A DNA stretch of 64,000 bases. Source: Ketobacter alkanivorans (GTDB lineage Bacteria; Pseudomonadota; Gammaproteobacteria; Pseudomonadales; Ketobacteraceae). The first letter of the stretch is position 1, and each line of letters starts with the position of its first letter. The notes under the pieces are model-generated. The model was not told the DNA's origin. It worked only from the letters and a program-made list of their open reading frames with translations, and did no database searches. A program made the position numbers and the translations under genes. Shown here in pieces: positions 48,188 to 56,722 of the stretch. The stretch lies in NCBI RefSeq assembly GCF_002863865.1, contig NZ_CP022684.1:4407990-4471989 (forward strand), read 5' to 3'.

Positions 48188-51100
48188 ATGCGCCTGAAAT
48201 CGATCAAACTTGCCGGATTTAAATCGTTTGTGGATCCCACCATGGTGTCGTTCCCCAACAATCTTAGTGCCGTTGTAGGCCCTAACGGCTGTGGTAAGTC
48301 CAACGTGATCGATGCCGTTCGCTGGGTAATGGGCGAAAGTTCTGCCAAACACCTGCGGGGCGAATCCATGACCGACGTTATTTTTAACGGCTCCAATTCG
48401 CGTAAACCCACCACCCAGGCCTCGGTGGAACTGGTGTTCGATAACAGCGATGGCACGTTGCTGGGCGAGTACGCCAATTACAGTGAGATCGCCATCAAGC
48501 GTCAGGTAACCCGTGATGGTCAGTCCAACTACTACCTAAACGGCACCAAGTGCCGCCGTAAGGACATTACGGACATTTTTCTTGGTACCGGTCTTGGCCC
48601 TCGCAGCTACGCCATCATTGAACAAGGCATGATCTCTCGTCTGATTGAGGCTAAGCCGGAAGAGTTGCGGGTATACATCGAAGAGGCCGCTGGCATCTCC
48701 AAATACAAAGAGCGCCGCAAGGAAACCGAGCATCGCATGCGCCGCACCCGCGAGAACTTAGAGCGCCTGGAGGATTTGCGGGAAGAGCTTGGCCGCCAGC
48801 TGCAGCATCTGGAGCGACAGGCTGCCGCAGCGGAGAAATACAAGCAGTTCAAAGAAGAAGAGCGCTTGGTTCGCGCCCAATTGCAGGCCCTGAAGTGGAA
48901 ATCACTCAATGACAAAGTGCAGGGCAGCGAATCCAATATCCGTGATCTGGAAGTAAAGCTGGAGGCCTTCATTGCCGATCAGCGTGCTATGGATGCCCAG
49001 ATCGAGCAGCAGCGCGATCAGCACCATGAGCTGAGCGACAAACTCAACGAGGTGCAGGGGCGCTACTATGGGTTGGGTGCCGACATCGCCCGTATTGAAC
49101 AAACCATTCAGCATACCAAAGAGCGCGGCAATCAGCTGCGTACAGATTTACAGCAGACCATTGAGGCCTGCAAAGCGGGTGAAGAGCAGATTCGCTCCGA
49201 TGAAGAACAGTTAGAAGAAGTCACCATCGAGCTGACCGAAATCGAGCCGCAGTACGAGCTGGTGCGTGAGGAAGCCGACGCCGCCAACGAAAACCTGCAT
49301 GAAGCAGAAGAACGTATGCAGCAATGGCAATTGGAGTGGGATGAATTCAACCACAAAGCCAACGAGCCTCGGCAGCGTGCTCAGGTGGAGCAATCACGCA
49401 TCCAACATCTGGAACAATCCGTTGAACGTTTGCGGGATCGAATTGAACGCTTAAAAGGCGAACAGGAAACCCTGTCAGCCGGTCCGTTGGAAGAAGAAGT
49501 GGCCATGCTGGAAGAGCGCATGGCAGAAGCGGATATGAAAATCGAAGACATGCAGGCAAATCTTCTGGGCGTTCAAGAAGACATGAAAGCCAAGCGTGAG
49601 AGTAATAACCAGGTGAGCCACGATCTGGATCAGTATAAAAGCGAAATGCAGACCCTCAAAGGGCGTCATGCATCGTTAGAGGCGCTGCAACAGGCGGCCA
49701 TGGGCGAATCGGATCTGGTGGAATGGCTGGCTCAGAATAATCTGGATAGCAATCAGCGCCTCGCCCAGAAAATCAGCACCGAAAGTGGTTGGGAAAAAGC
49801 CGTAGAAACGGTGCTGGGCGATTATCTGCAAGCAGTGTGCATTAATGGTTTGGATGCGGTCACTGCCGTGGTCAGCAGTTTGGAAAAAGGCGTGGTGTCG
49901 TTTCTGGACACCAGTCAACAGCCCGCTGTGCCAGTCAATCAAAGCCTGCAAGCATTGGCCGACAAAATACAAGGGGAGGCCTCCGCCAAAACGCTTACCG
50001 CCGGTGTGTATGTGGCCAATGATTTGGCGCAAGCGCTGCAGTTACGCGGACAGCTGGGTGGTGGTGAATCCTTGATTACGCCGGATGGCATCTGGATTGG
50101 CCCCAACTGGATGCGCGTTGCCCGTGATACCGATCAGGAGGGCAGCGTTCTCAAACGTCAAAAGGCATTGGAAGAAACCACCGCCCGGCTGCAGGAGCTT
50201 GAAGCCAAAGTAGAAGATTTTACTGATCAGCTTACCGAAGGCCGCGAAGTGTTGCGTGAGCTGGAAGAGCGCCGTGAAGAAGCCCAGCGTGAGCTGACAG
50301 AATACAACCGTTCCATCTCTGATCTGAAAGCCCAGCTCAGCGCCAAGCAAGTGCGCCTTGAGCAGTTCAGCATGCGTCGTGATCGTATCAGCAAGGAGCT
50401 GGATGAGTGCCGCGAGCAGCAAGCCCATGAGCAGGAAAGCCTGGGGGAGGCTCGTTTGGTGTTGCAAGAAGCCATGGACGTGATGACCCAGGATACCGAG
50501 CAGCGTGAAGCGTTGTTGAAACAGCGTGATGCAAATAAGGATCGTCTGGATCAAGTCAAGCAGGCGGCGCGTGGTGGTAAGGATCGAGCCCACCAATTGG
50601 CATTACAAGTGCAGCAGCTGAAATCCAGGCAGGATTCTTTCAAGCAGGGCCTCGAACGCTTGCGACAGCAATTGGCTACCATGCAGGAGCGTCGCACCGG
50701 CATCGAAGAACAACTGGCATTGGGTGACGACCCCTTCGTGGAGTTGCAGGCAGAGTTGGAAGAAAAGCTGGAAGCCCGCCTTACGGTAGAAGAAGAGCTG
50801 GCTTGCGCGCGTCGCACTCAGGAAGAATGTGAGCATAATCTGCGCGCCGCTGAGAAAAAACGTGGAGAAGCCGAGCAGTCTGCTCAAAGCGTGCGTTCCG
50901 AGCTGGAGCGTCACCGCATGGATTGGCAGGGTATGCGTGTGCAGCGTGAAAATTTACAGGCGCAGTTGGCTGAATCCCAGTTTGATCTGGAAACCATCGT
51001 AAATGAATTGCCGCAAGAGGCAAACGAAACCGATTGGACCTCCGAACTGGAGCGGATAGGTGCCCGAATTTCTCGCTTAGGGGCCATCAACCTGGCGGCA

Positions 51101-51691
51101 ATAGATGAATTCAAATCACAGTCTGAGCGCAAAAACTACCTGGACGCTCAACATGACGATTTAATGCAGGCGTTGGACACACTGGAAAACGCCATTCGCA
51201 AAATCGACCGTGAAACGCGTACCCGCTTTAAAGAGACCTTCGACAAGGTTACCTCCGGCCTTTCGGAATTGTTCCCGAAAGTATTTGGGGGTGGTCACGC
51301 GTATCTTGAACTCACTGGTGATGACTTGCTGGATACCGGTGTGGCCATCATGGCTCGCCCGCCAGGTAAAAAGAACAGCACAATCCATCTGTTAAGCGGT
51401 GGTGAAAAAGCGCTGACAGCCATCGCGCTGGTGTTCTCCATTTTCCAGCTCAATCCTGCGCCGTTCTGTATGCTGGATGAGGTGGATGCTCCGTTGGACG
51501 ATGCCAATGTTGGGCGTTATTCCCGCATGGTGGAAGAAATGTCCTCCAAGGTGCAATTTATTTACATCACCCACAACAAGATTGCCATGGAAATGGCGCA
51601 TCAGTTGATGGGTGTGACCATGCACGAGCCGGGGGTGTCGCGCCTGGTAACCGTGGATGTGGAAGAGGCCGCTGCGATGGCAGTGGCTTAA
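48188..51691 (+). CDS. smc: Chromosome segregation ATPase SMC
   Basis: 1167 residues. Walker A GPNGCGKSNVIDAVRWVMGE near residue 33, a long coiled coil (about 170-500), a hinge (about 505-665), the returning coiled coil (about 670-1000), the signature LLSGGEKALTAIALVFSIF, and Walker B FCMLDEVDAPLDDANV. Bacterial SMC with ScpAB (not in the window) compacts and separates chromosomes. Most Enterobacterales use MukB instead; a true SMC fits Pseudomonas-like bacteria. ATG 48188 follows AAGGAT. Confidence 0.97.
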   Translation: MRLKSIKLAGFKSFVDPTMVSFPNNLSAVVGPNGCGKSNVIDAVRWVMGESSAKHLRGESMTDVIFNGSNSRKPTTQASVELVFDNSDGTLLGEYANYSEIAIKRQVTRDGQSNYYLNGTKCRRKDITDIFLGTGLGPRSYAIIEQGMISRLIEAKPEELRVYIEEAAGISKYKERRKETEHRMRRTRENLERLEDLREELGRQLQHLERQAAAAEKYKQFKEEERLVRAQLQALKWKSLNDKVQGSESNIRDLEVKLEAFIADQRAMDAQIEQQRDQHHELSDKLNEVQGRYYGLGADIARIEQTIQHTKERGNQLRTDLQQTIEACKAGEEQIRSDEEQLEEVTIELTEIEPQYELVREEADAANENLHEAEERMQQWQLEWDEFNHKANEPRQRAQVEQSRIQHLEQSVERLRDRIERLKGEQETLSAGPLEEEVAMLEERMAEADMKIEDMQANLLGVQEDMKAKRESNNQVSHDLDQYKSEMQTLKGRHASLEALQQAAMGESDLVEWLAQNNLDSNQRLAQKISTESGWEKAVETVLGDYLQAVCINGLDAVTAVVSSLEKGVVSFLDTSQQPAVPVNQSLQALADKIQGEASAKTLTAGVYVANDLAQALQLRGQLGGGESLITPDGIWIGPNWMRVARDTDQEGSVLKRQKALEETTARLQELEAKVEDFTDQLTEGREVLRELEERREEAQRELTEYNRSISDLKAQLSAKQVRLEQFSMRRDRISKELDECREQQAHEQESLGEARLVLQEAMDVMTQDTEQREALLKQRDANKDRLDQVKQAARGGKDRAHQLALQVQQLKSRQDSFKQGLERLRQQLATMQERRTGIEEQLALGDDPFVELQAELEEKLEARLTVEEELACARRTQEECEHNLRAAEKKRGEAEQSAQSVRSELERHRMDWQGMRVQRENLQAQLAESQFDLETIVNELPQEANETDWTSELERIGARISRLGAINLAAIDEFKSQSERKNYLDAQHDDLMQALDTLENAIRKIDRETRTRFKETFDKVTSGLSELFPKVFGGGHAYLELTGDDLLDTGVAIMARPPGKKNSTIHLLSGGEKALTAIALVFSIFQLNPAPFCMLDEVDAPLDDANVGRYSRMVEEMSSKVQFIYITHNKIAMEMAHQLMGVTMHEPGVSRLVTVDVEEAAAMAVA

Positions 51692-51818
51692 TTTACGAAT
51701 TTTTGACGTAATAGCTTTATTTTTAGTGGATTTGCTCTATGTTTCTGATAGATGAGAAAAAACTGCGATCAGGGTTTGATCAAGCAGAAACCGCAGAGAA
51801 GACGCGAGGATTCGATTA

Positions 51819-52847
51819 ATGGAATTCGGCCTAAGAGAAGTCTTGATACTGGTAGGTTTGGTAGTCATTGCAGGGATTTTGTTTGACGGCTATCGCCGCA
51901 TGCGTAAATCCAAACTGGGCGAGCTTGAGTTGCCTTCCGAAATGGGAGGCAGCTGCGAAGATGATTGGGAATCATATAAAGGGGAGCTGCCAAATGGTGG
52001 TGCCCGTAAAATTCCGTTGAGTGTACGTCGCTCCATTGGAGCGAGCGAGCCGGTTGCCACGCGCAAGGAACCCGAAATGGGTGATAGCTTCGGCTCGGCT
52101 CTGGATGAAAACGATATATCATTCAATGAAGAGGTTGTTGCGGAACAGCGCGCTCCGCGCCAGCCGGTGGAGCCAAAGCCTGCTCGAGTTGAAGCCAAGC
52201 AGAAGCCCCGTGAGGCGTCTCCGGAGCAGGAGTACGTGGATGACTTGGTGGGGGCTGAAGGCGATGCCCATACCCAGAACGATCTGTTTGACGACGACGA
52301 TCTATTGATCGCTACTCGGGCAGAGCAGCAGGCGCAACTAGCGAAGAAAACAGGCGGCAAGCGCCGGGAAGAGAAATCGGCAGAAGTGGAAATTGACCCA
52401 GATTTACAGGAAGTGCTGGTGATCAACGTGATGGCGCGCTCCGGGGAGCTGGAAGGTAACGATCTGCTTCGGGTGATGCTGTCCTGCGGATTCCGTTTTG
52501 GAGAAATGAACATATTTCACCGTTACGAGCAGCACAGTGGTAAAGGTAGTCTGCTGTTCAGTGCGGCCAATGTGGTGGAGCCCGGTGTGTTTGACGTGGA
52601 TCGAATGGAGGAGTTCAGCACGCCAGGCATCTGCATGTTCATGAAGCTGCCTGGCCCGAAACGGCCGATCCATTCCTTCGAGATCATGATGGACTCTGCG
52701 CGCAAGATTGCAAACCTACTGGATGCTGACGTGAAGGATGAGCATCACAACGTGATGCGACAGCAGACCGCTGAGCATTATCGTCAACGGGTTCTGGATT
52801 TTGAGCGCCGCTTTCTTTCCTACAAAGCCAGTCAGAAGCAACACTAA
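51819..52847 (+). CDS. zipA: Cell division protein ZipA
   Basis: 342 residues. N-terminal membrane helix (about 5-25, LREVLILVGLVVIAGILFDGYRRMRKSK), a Pro/Glu/Ala-rich linker (about 30-195), and the C-terminal FtsZ-binding domain (about 200-335): LVINVMARSGELEGNDLLRVMLSCGFRFGEMNIFHRYE, SAANVVEPGVFDVDRMEEFSTPGICMFMKLPGPKRP. ZipA ties the Z-ring to the membrane. Order smc-zipA-ligA is the usual one. Confidence 0.96.
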   Translation: MEFGLREVLILVGLVVIAGILFDGYRRMRKSKLGELELPSEMGGSCEDDWESYKGELPNGGARKIPLSVRRSIGASEPVATRKEPEMGDSFGSALDENDISFNEEVVAEQRAPRQPVEPKPARVEAKQKPREASPEQEYVDDLVGAEGDAHTQNDLFDDDDLLIATRAEQQAQLAKKTGGKRREEKSAEVEIDPDLQEVLVINVMARSGELEGNDLLRVMLSCGFRFGEMNIFHRYEQHSGKGSLLFSAANVVEPGVFDVDRMEEFSTPGICMFMKLPGPKRPIHSFEIMMDSARKIANLLDADVKDEHHNVMRQQTAEHYRQRVLDFERRFLSYKASQKQH

Positions 52848-52858
52848 CCGGTTGTTGG

Positions 52859-52886
52859 TACTGTGGCGCAGTGCAGCGCCACAGTA
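52859..52886 (+). other. Perfect 11-bp hairpin between zipA and ligA
   Basis: TACTGTGGCGC (52859-52869) and GCGCCACAGTA (52876-52886) enclose a 6-base loop. AAGTTACCG follows, without a T-run, so it is an imperfect terminator or an mRNA-stability element in the 113-base zipA-ligA gap. Confidence 0.6.
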
Positions 52887-52960
52887 AAGTTACCGTTCGA
52901 GAGTCGGGCATCTGACGTGTATAATTCCAACCAGGAAATCGTAACAGGTTGGATTCATGC

Positions 52961-55015
52961 ATGGCCTCAACAGACCATCAAACAGAACAGACAATAAAAC
53001 AGCAGATCGATCAGCTGCGGGAGCAGCTCAGAGAGCACAACTATCTTTACTATGTGTTGGATGAGCCCTCTATTCCTGATGTGGAATACGATCGTTTATT
53101 TCAGCAGTTGAAGCAGCTGGAAACAGCCCATCCTGAATTGATTTCGTCAGATTCACCTACCCAGCGTGTTGGTGCCCAACCTCTTGCTGCTTTTCAGCAA
53201 GTGCAGCACCGCATTCCTATGTTGTCGTTAGACAACGTCTTTAACGAAGAAGAATTGATCGCTTTTGATCGCCGAATTCGTGAGCGCCTGAACGTTGAGG
53301 GTGAAATCCAGTACGTCTGTGAGCCCAAGCTGGATGGCTTGGCGGTGAGTCTTTTATACGAAAACGGTGTACTGGTGCAGGCGGCTACCCGCGGTGATGG
53401 CCAAACAGGTGAAGACATCACCATGAATATTCGTACCATCGAATCTATTCCATTGCGGTTACGTGGCGACGATTACCCGCAGATTTTGGAAGTGCGTGGC
53501 GAAGTGTTTATGCCTAAAGCCGGTTTTAACCGGCTCAATGAGAAGGCCATCGAGCGTGGGGAGAAAACGTTCGCCAATCCTCGTAATGCGGCGGCGGGGA
53601 GTTTGCGGCAGCTTGATTCCAGCATCACCCGTCAACGCCCATTGGATATGTATTGCTACAGCGTGGGTTATGTGGAGGGCGGAGATTTAGCGGACACCCA
53701 TCACGGTAATTTGATGCGCTTAAAGGGGTGGGGAATGCGGGTTAATCCAGAGATAGAGGTCGCCACTGGAGCCAATGAACTGCAATCCTACCATGATCGT
53801 ATTCTTGCCAAACGCAATGCACTCGAATACGAAATTGATGGCATTGTGTATAAGGTCAATGACCTAAAACTACAGCGTGAATTGGGCTTTGTCTCCCGCG
53901 CGCCACGCTGGGCAACCGCCCATAAGTTCCCTGCCCAGGAAGAACTCACTACGCTATTGGGCGTAGAGTTTCAGGTAGGTCGCACCGGTGCCATTACGCC
54001 GGTGGCACGATTGCAGCCAGTGTTTGTGGGTGGGGTAACCGTCAGCAATGCCACGTTGCACAATATGGATGAAGTGGCGCGGATGGACGTGCGCATAGGC
54101 GATACTGTCATCGTGCACCGCGCTGGCGATGTTATTCCAAAAGTAGTAAAGGTGGTGCTTGAGCGCAGGCCAAATGATGCCGAGCCTGTGCTTATGCCCA
54201 GCGTTTGTCCGGTTTGCGGTTCTGATATTACCAAAGCAGAGGGCGAGGCGGTGGTCCGTTGTTCGGGTGGCTTGTTCTGTCAGGCGCAGGTAAAAGAAGC
54301 CATCAAACACTTTGCCTCCCGTAAAGCCATGGATGTAGATGGGCTGGGGGATAAACTCGTAGAGCAGATGGTGGATCAAGGTTTGATCGCCCATGTGTCG
54401 GATCTTTACCGCTTGAAAGCCGAACAGCTCGCTGCCATGGAGCGCATGGGTGATAAGTCTGCCCACAATCTGATTACAGCGCTGGAGAACAGTAAATCCA
54501 CAACGTTGCCTCGATTCCTGTTTGCGTTGGGTATTCGTGAGGTGGGGGAGGCTACAGCCCTCAACCTGGCGAATTACTTTGGCAATCTGGCCGCACTCAA
54601 GCAGGCCGATGCCGATACTTTGCAGCAGGTTCCGGACGTCGGCCCAATAGTGGCTAATCATATAGTAGCGTTCTTTCAGCAGGATCATAATCTGGAAATC
54701 ATCGACGCATTGCTGGCCGCTGGTGTGCACTGGCAGGAGCAGCAGGCAGTAGATCGGGACTCTTTGCCACTGGCGGGGCAGACCTATGTGCTAACCGGAA
54801 CCCTTACACAAATGACGAGGGATGAAGCCAAGCAATATTTGCTTGATTTGGGAGCAAAAGTCAGTGGCAGTGTGTCGAAGATGAGCGATGCTGTGGTGGC
54901 TGGCGAAAAAGCAGGCTCCAAATTAAGCAAAGCAGAATCCCTTGGTGTTCCTGTTTTGGATGAGACTGCGTTTATTCAGTTATTGCAAGAGCACGGAATT
55001 CAGCCAATTCAGTAA
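52961..55015 (+). CDS. ligA: NAD-dependent DNA ligase LigA
   Basis: 684 residues from ATG 52961 (a start at 52949 would add four residues). The adenylation domain has Lys123 in CEPKLDGLAVS; conserved NPRNAAAGSLRQLD and EIDGIVYKVN follow; then the OB fold, the Cys4 zinc finger (CPVCGSD and CSGGLFCQAQ), helix-hairpin-helix motifs (about 510-585) and a BRCT domain at the C-terminus (LAGQTYVLTGTLTQMTRDEAK). It seals nicks in replication and repair. Confidence 0.97.
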   Translation: MASTDHQTEQTIKQQIDQLREQLREHNYLYYVLDEPSIPDVEYDRLFQQLKQLETAHPELISSDSPTQRVGAQPLAAFQQVQHRIPMLSLDNVFNEEELIAFDRRIRERLNVEGEIQYVCEPKLDGLAVSLLYENGVLVQAATRGDGQTGEDITMNIRTIESIPLRLRGDDYPQILEVRGEVFMPKAGFNRLNEKAIERGEKTFANPRNAAAGSLRQLDSSITRQRPLDMYCYSVGYVEGGDLADTHHGNLMRLKGWGMRVNPEIEVATGANELQSYHDRILAKRNALEYEIDGIVYKVNDLKLQRELGFVSRAPRWATAHKFPAQEELTTLLGVEFQVGRTGAITPVARLQPVFVGGVTVSNATLHNMDEVARMDVRIGDTVIVHRAGDVIPKVVKVVLERRPNDAEPVLMPSVCPVCGSDITKAEGEAVVRCSGGLFCQAQVKEAIKHFASRKAMDVDGLGDKLVEQMVDQGLIAHVSDLYRLKAEQLAAMERMGDKSAHNLITALENSKSTTLPRFLFALGIREVGEATALNLANYFGNLAALKQADADTLQQVPDVGPIVANHIVAFFQQDHNLEIIDALLAAGVHWQEQQAVDRDSLPLAGQTYVLTGTLTQMTRDEAKQYLLDLGAKVSGSVSKMSDAVVAGEKAGSKLSKAESLGVPVLDETAFIQLLQEHGIQPIQ

Positions 55016-55043
55016 CGTTTCACCGTAATCATTAGGAGGCAGT

Positions 55044-55661
55044 GTGTCCGATCAGACTCAATCCCCCATCGTGACATTAAAGGAAAACCGGTTTCCGTTG
55101 TTCAGCTTGGTGCTGGTGATATTGGCGTTCTGTCTGACCGCCTACGTCGTTTTCCTGAACTATGAGATGACCAAGGTGACGGGTGCTCAGCTGCTGCGTG
55201 CGCAGCAGATGCAGGAGCGTGCACAATCAAAATTCCTGGATCAGTATTCAACGTTTTTGTTCCAGCAGGCCCAATCAGCTCGCTTTGAGCGCACATTCGA
55301 AGTGCGGCAAAAACATTACTCCGATTTTATGGGGGCATTGTCGGATGCCTGGGGTAGTGTGGGGCGCAAGGACGGCAAAGGTCTTGAAAATGCGCTGCAT
55401 CAGCTGGCTAAGTCATATTATGCGTTGGAGCCCTTTCTGGATGCCGGTAGCCGCCATTATATGCAAAAACGCATCGCCATCTTTCACAATCTCGCCAAGC
55501 AGTTGATGGGGTATGAGAAGGAAAGGCGCGGTATCATCATGGAAGATAAAACCACCATGGATCGCATGATTCAGGATTTTCAGGAATTCCTGTATCCGCT
55601 GTTGTTCGAGCCTTTGGACAAAAAGGAGGAAGGCCGTGAAGGTGATGAAGCTGGTAGGTGA
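55044..55661 (+). CDS. One-TM protein of unknown function upstream of ppk2
   Basis: 205 residues from GTG 55044 with a strong AGGAGG at 55034-55039. One membrane helix (about 18-40, FPLFSLVLVILAFCLTAYVVFL) is followed by a long helical domain (about 45-190) and an acidic/basic tail. I do not recognise a family. The gene overlaps the PPK2 gene by 26 bases, so the two proteins are probably made together; a membrane tether or sensor for polyphosphate metabolism is conceivable but only inferred. Confidence 0.85.
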   Translation: MSDQTQSPIVTLKENRFPLFSLVLVILAFCLTAYVVFLNYEMTKVTGAQLLRAQQMQERAQSKFLDQYSTFLFQQAQSARFERTFEVRQKHYSDFMGALSDAWGSVGRKDGKGLENALHQLAKSYYALEPFLDAGSRHYMQKRIAIFHNLAKQLMGYEKERRGIIMEDKTTMDRMIQDFQEFLYPLLFEPLDKKEEGREGDEAGR

Positions 55662-56487
55662 TCCGGTTAAGTTAAAAGACCTTGGCACCCGCCCCAAACG
55701 CAAGATCGACAAGCCTCGCGAAAAGATTGATGAATTGCAGCTTGAGCTGCTTCGAACTCAGCAGGCGTTATTCCGTGAGAAAAAGCGGGTTATTATTCTG
55801 ATCGAAGGTACTGATACCGCCGGGAAGGGGGGTGTTATTCGCCGTTTGACTCGTCACCTTGACCCTCGGGGCGTGCGGGTTTGGCCGATTGGTGCCCCCG
55901 CGAAGTGGGAGCAGTCCCGTCATTACTTATATCGCTTTTGGCAGAAGTTGCCCGAACCAGGTGAAATCACCATTTTTGATCGTTCTTGGTATGGCCGAGT
56001 GTTGGTGGAGCGAGTGGAAGGTTTTGCCAGTGAAGCTGAATGGTCACGCGCCTACGGTGAACTGAAGGATTTTGAGCGACAGCTTACAGATGATGGTGTG
56101 GTGTTGATTAAGTTGTTCCTTAATCTGTCAAAGGAGGAGCAGTATGATCGTTTTATGGATCGTTTGCGCGAACCCACCAAGCGTTGGAAGATTACCCCTG
56201 CCGATTTGAAAAGCCGCCATTTCTGGAATGATTATCAGACAGCCTATGAAGATATGCTGAATAAAACGGCTACTAAAACGGCCCCCTGGTATTTGATTCC
56301 TGCCGATGACAAGCAATTCTCGCGTGTTAAATGTCTGTCTGTGATTGCGGATCAGTTGCAGCAGTTAGTGGATTCTTCTCGTGTAACCTTGCTGGATCCT
56401 TCTGTGATTGCTGCAGTCGTAGAAGAATTCGGTGAGGATGTTTTGCGAGTGCAGATGGCGGAAGGTATACATGGAAAACATGATTGA
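55636..56487 (+). CDS. ppk2: Polyphosphate kinase 2 (PPK2)
   Basis: 283 residues from GTG 55636 (ATG 55642 possible). The P-loop is in LIEGTDTAGKGGVIRRLTRHLDPRGVRV, Walker B in IFDRSWYGRVLVERVEG, and the lid in RFMDRLREPTKRWKITPADLKSRHFW. PPK2 enzymes move phosphate between polyphosphate and nucleotides, often running towards NTP formation. Only one PPK2 domain is present. It overlaps its neighbours on both sides (26 and 17 bases). Confidence 0.94.
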   Translation: MKVMKLVGDPVKLKDLGTRPKRKIDKPREKIDELQLELLRTQQALFREKKRVIILIEGTDTAGKGGVIRRLTRHLDPRGVRVWPIGAPAKWEQSRHYLYRFWQKLPEPGEITIFDRSWYGRVLVERVEGFASEAEWSRAYGELKDFERQLTDDGVVLIKLFLNLSKEEQYDRFMDRLREPTKRWKITPADLKSRHFWNDYQTAYEDMLNKTATKTAPWYLIPADDKQFSRVKCLSVIADQLQQLVDSSRVTLLDPSVIAAVVEEFGEDVLRVQMAEGIHGKHD

Positions 56488-56710
56488 GGTTCCCTGGGAT
56501 CAGTTGGCCGCAGATACATTGCAGGCACTGGTTGAAGAGTTTGTAAGTCGAGACGGCACAGATTATGGTGAGCGCGAGATCGCGTTGGCGCAGAAGGCAG
56601 AGCAGGTTATTCATGGCATAAAGCGAAAACAGTATGTCATCGTATATGATCAGGAGGCCGATAGCGTTCAAATCGTAACGGCGCAAGATTGGAAAGCGTC
56701 TGGTTACTAA
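56471..56710 (+). CDS. yheU: YheU family (UPF0270) small protein
   Basis: 79 residues from ATG 56471, inside the ppk2 3' end. MIEVPWDQLAADTLQALVEEFVSRDGTDYGEREIALAQKAEQV is the YheU signature (I-P...L...TL..LIEEFV.REGTDYG). Function unknown. The overlap with ppk2 ties it to that operon; 12 bases separate its stop from that of the convergent GGDEF-EAL gene. Confidence 0.93.
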   Translation: MENMIEVPWDQLAADTLQALVEEFVSRDGTDYGEREIALAQKAEQVIHGIKRKQYVIVYDQEADSVQIVTAQDWKASGY

Positions 56711-56722
56711 GAGTGTTGTGAG

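Noticed and set aside
53954..54730. 258-codon open frame on the minus strand inside ligA
   Set aside because: Antisense to the OB-fold, zinc-finger and helix-hairpin-helix part of LigA; the sequence looks like reverse-strand translation rich in His and Gln.
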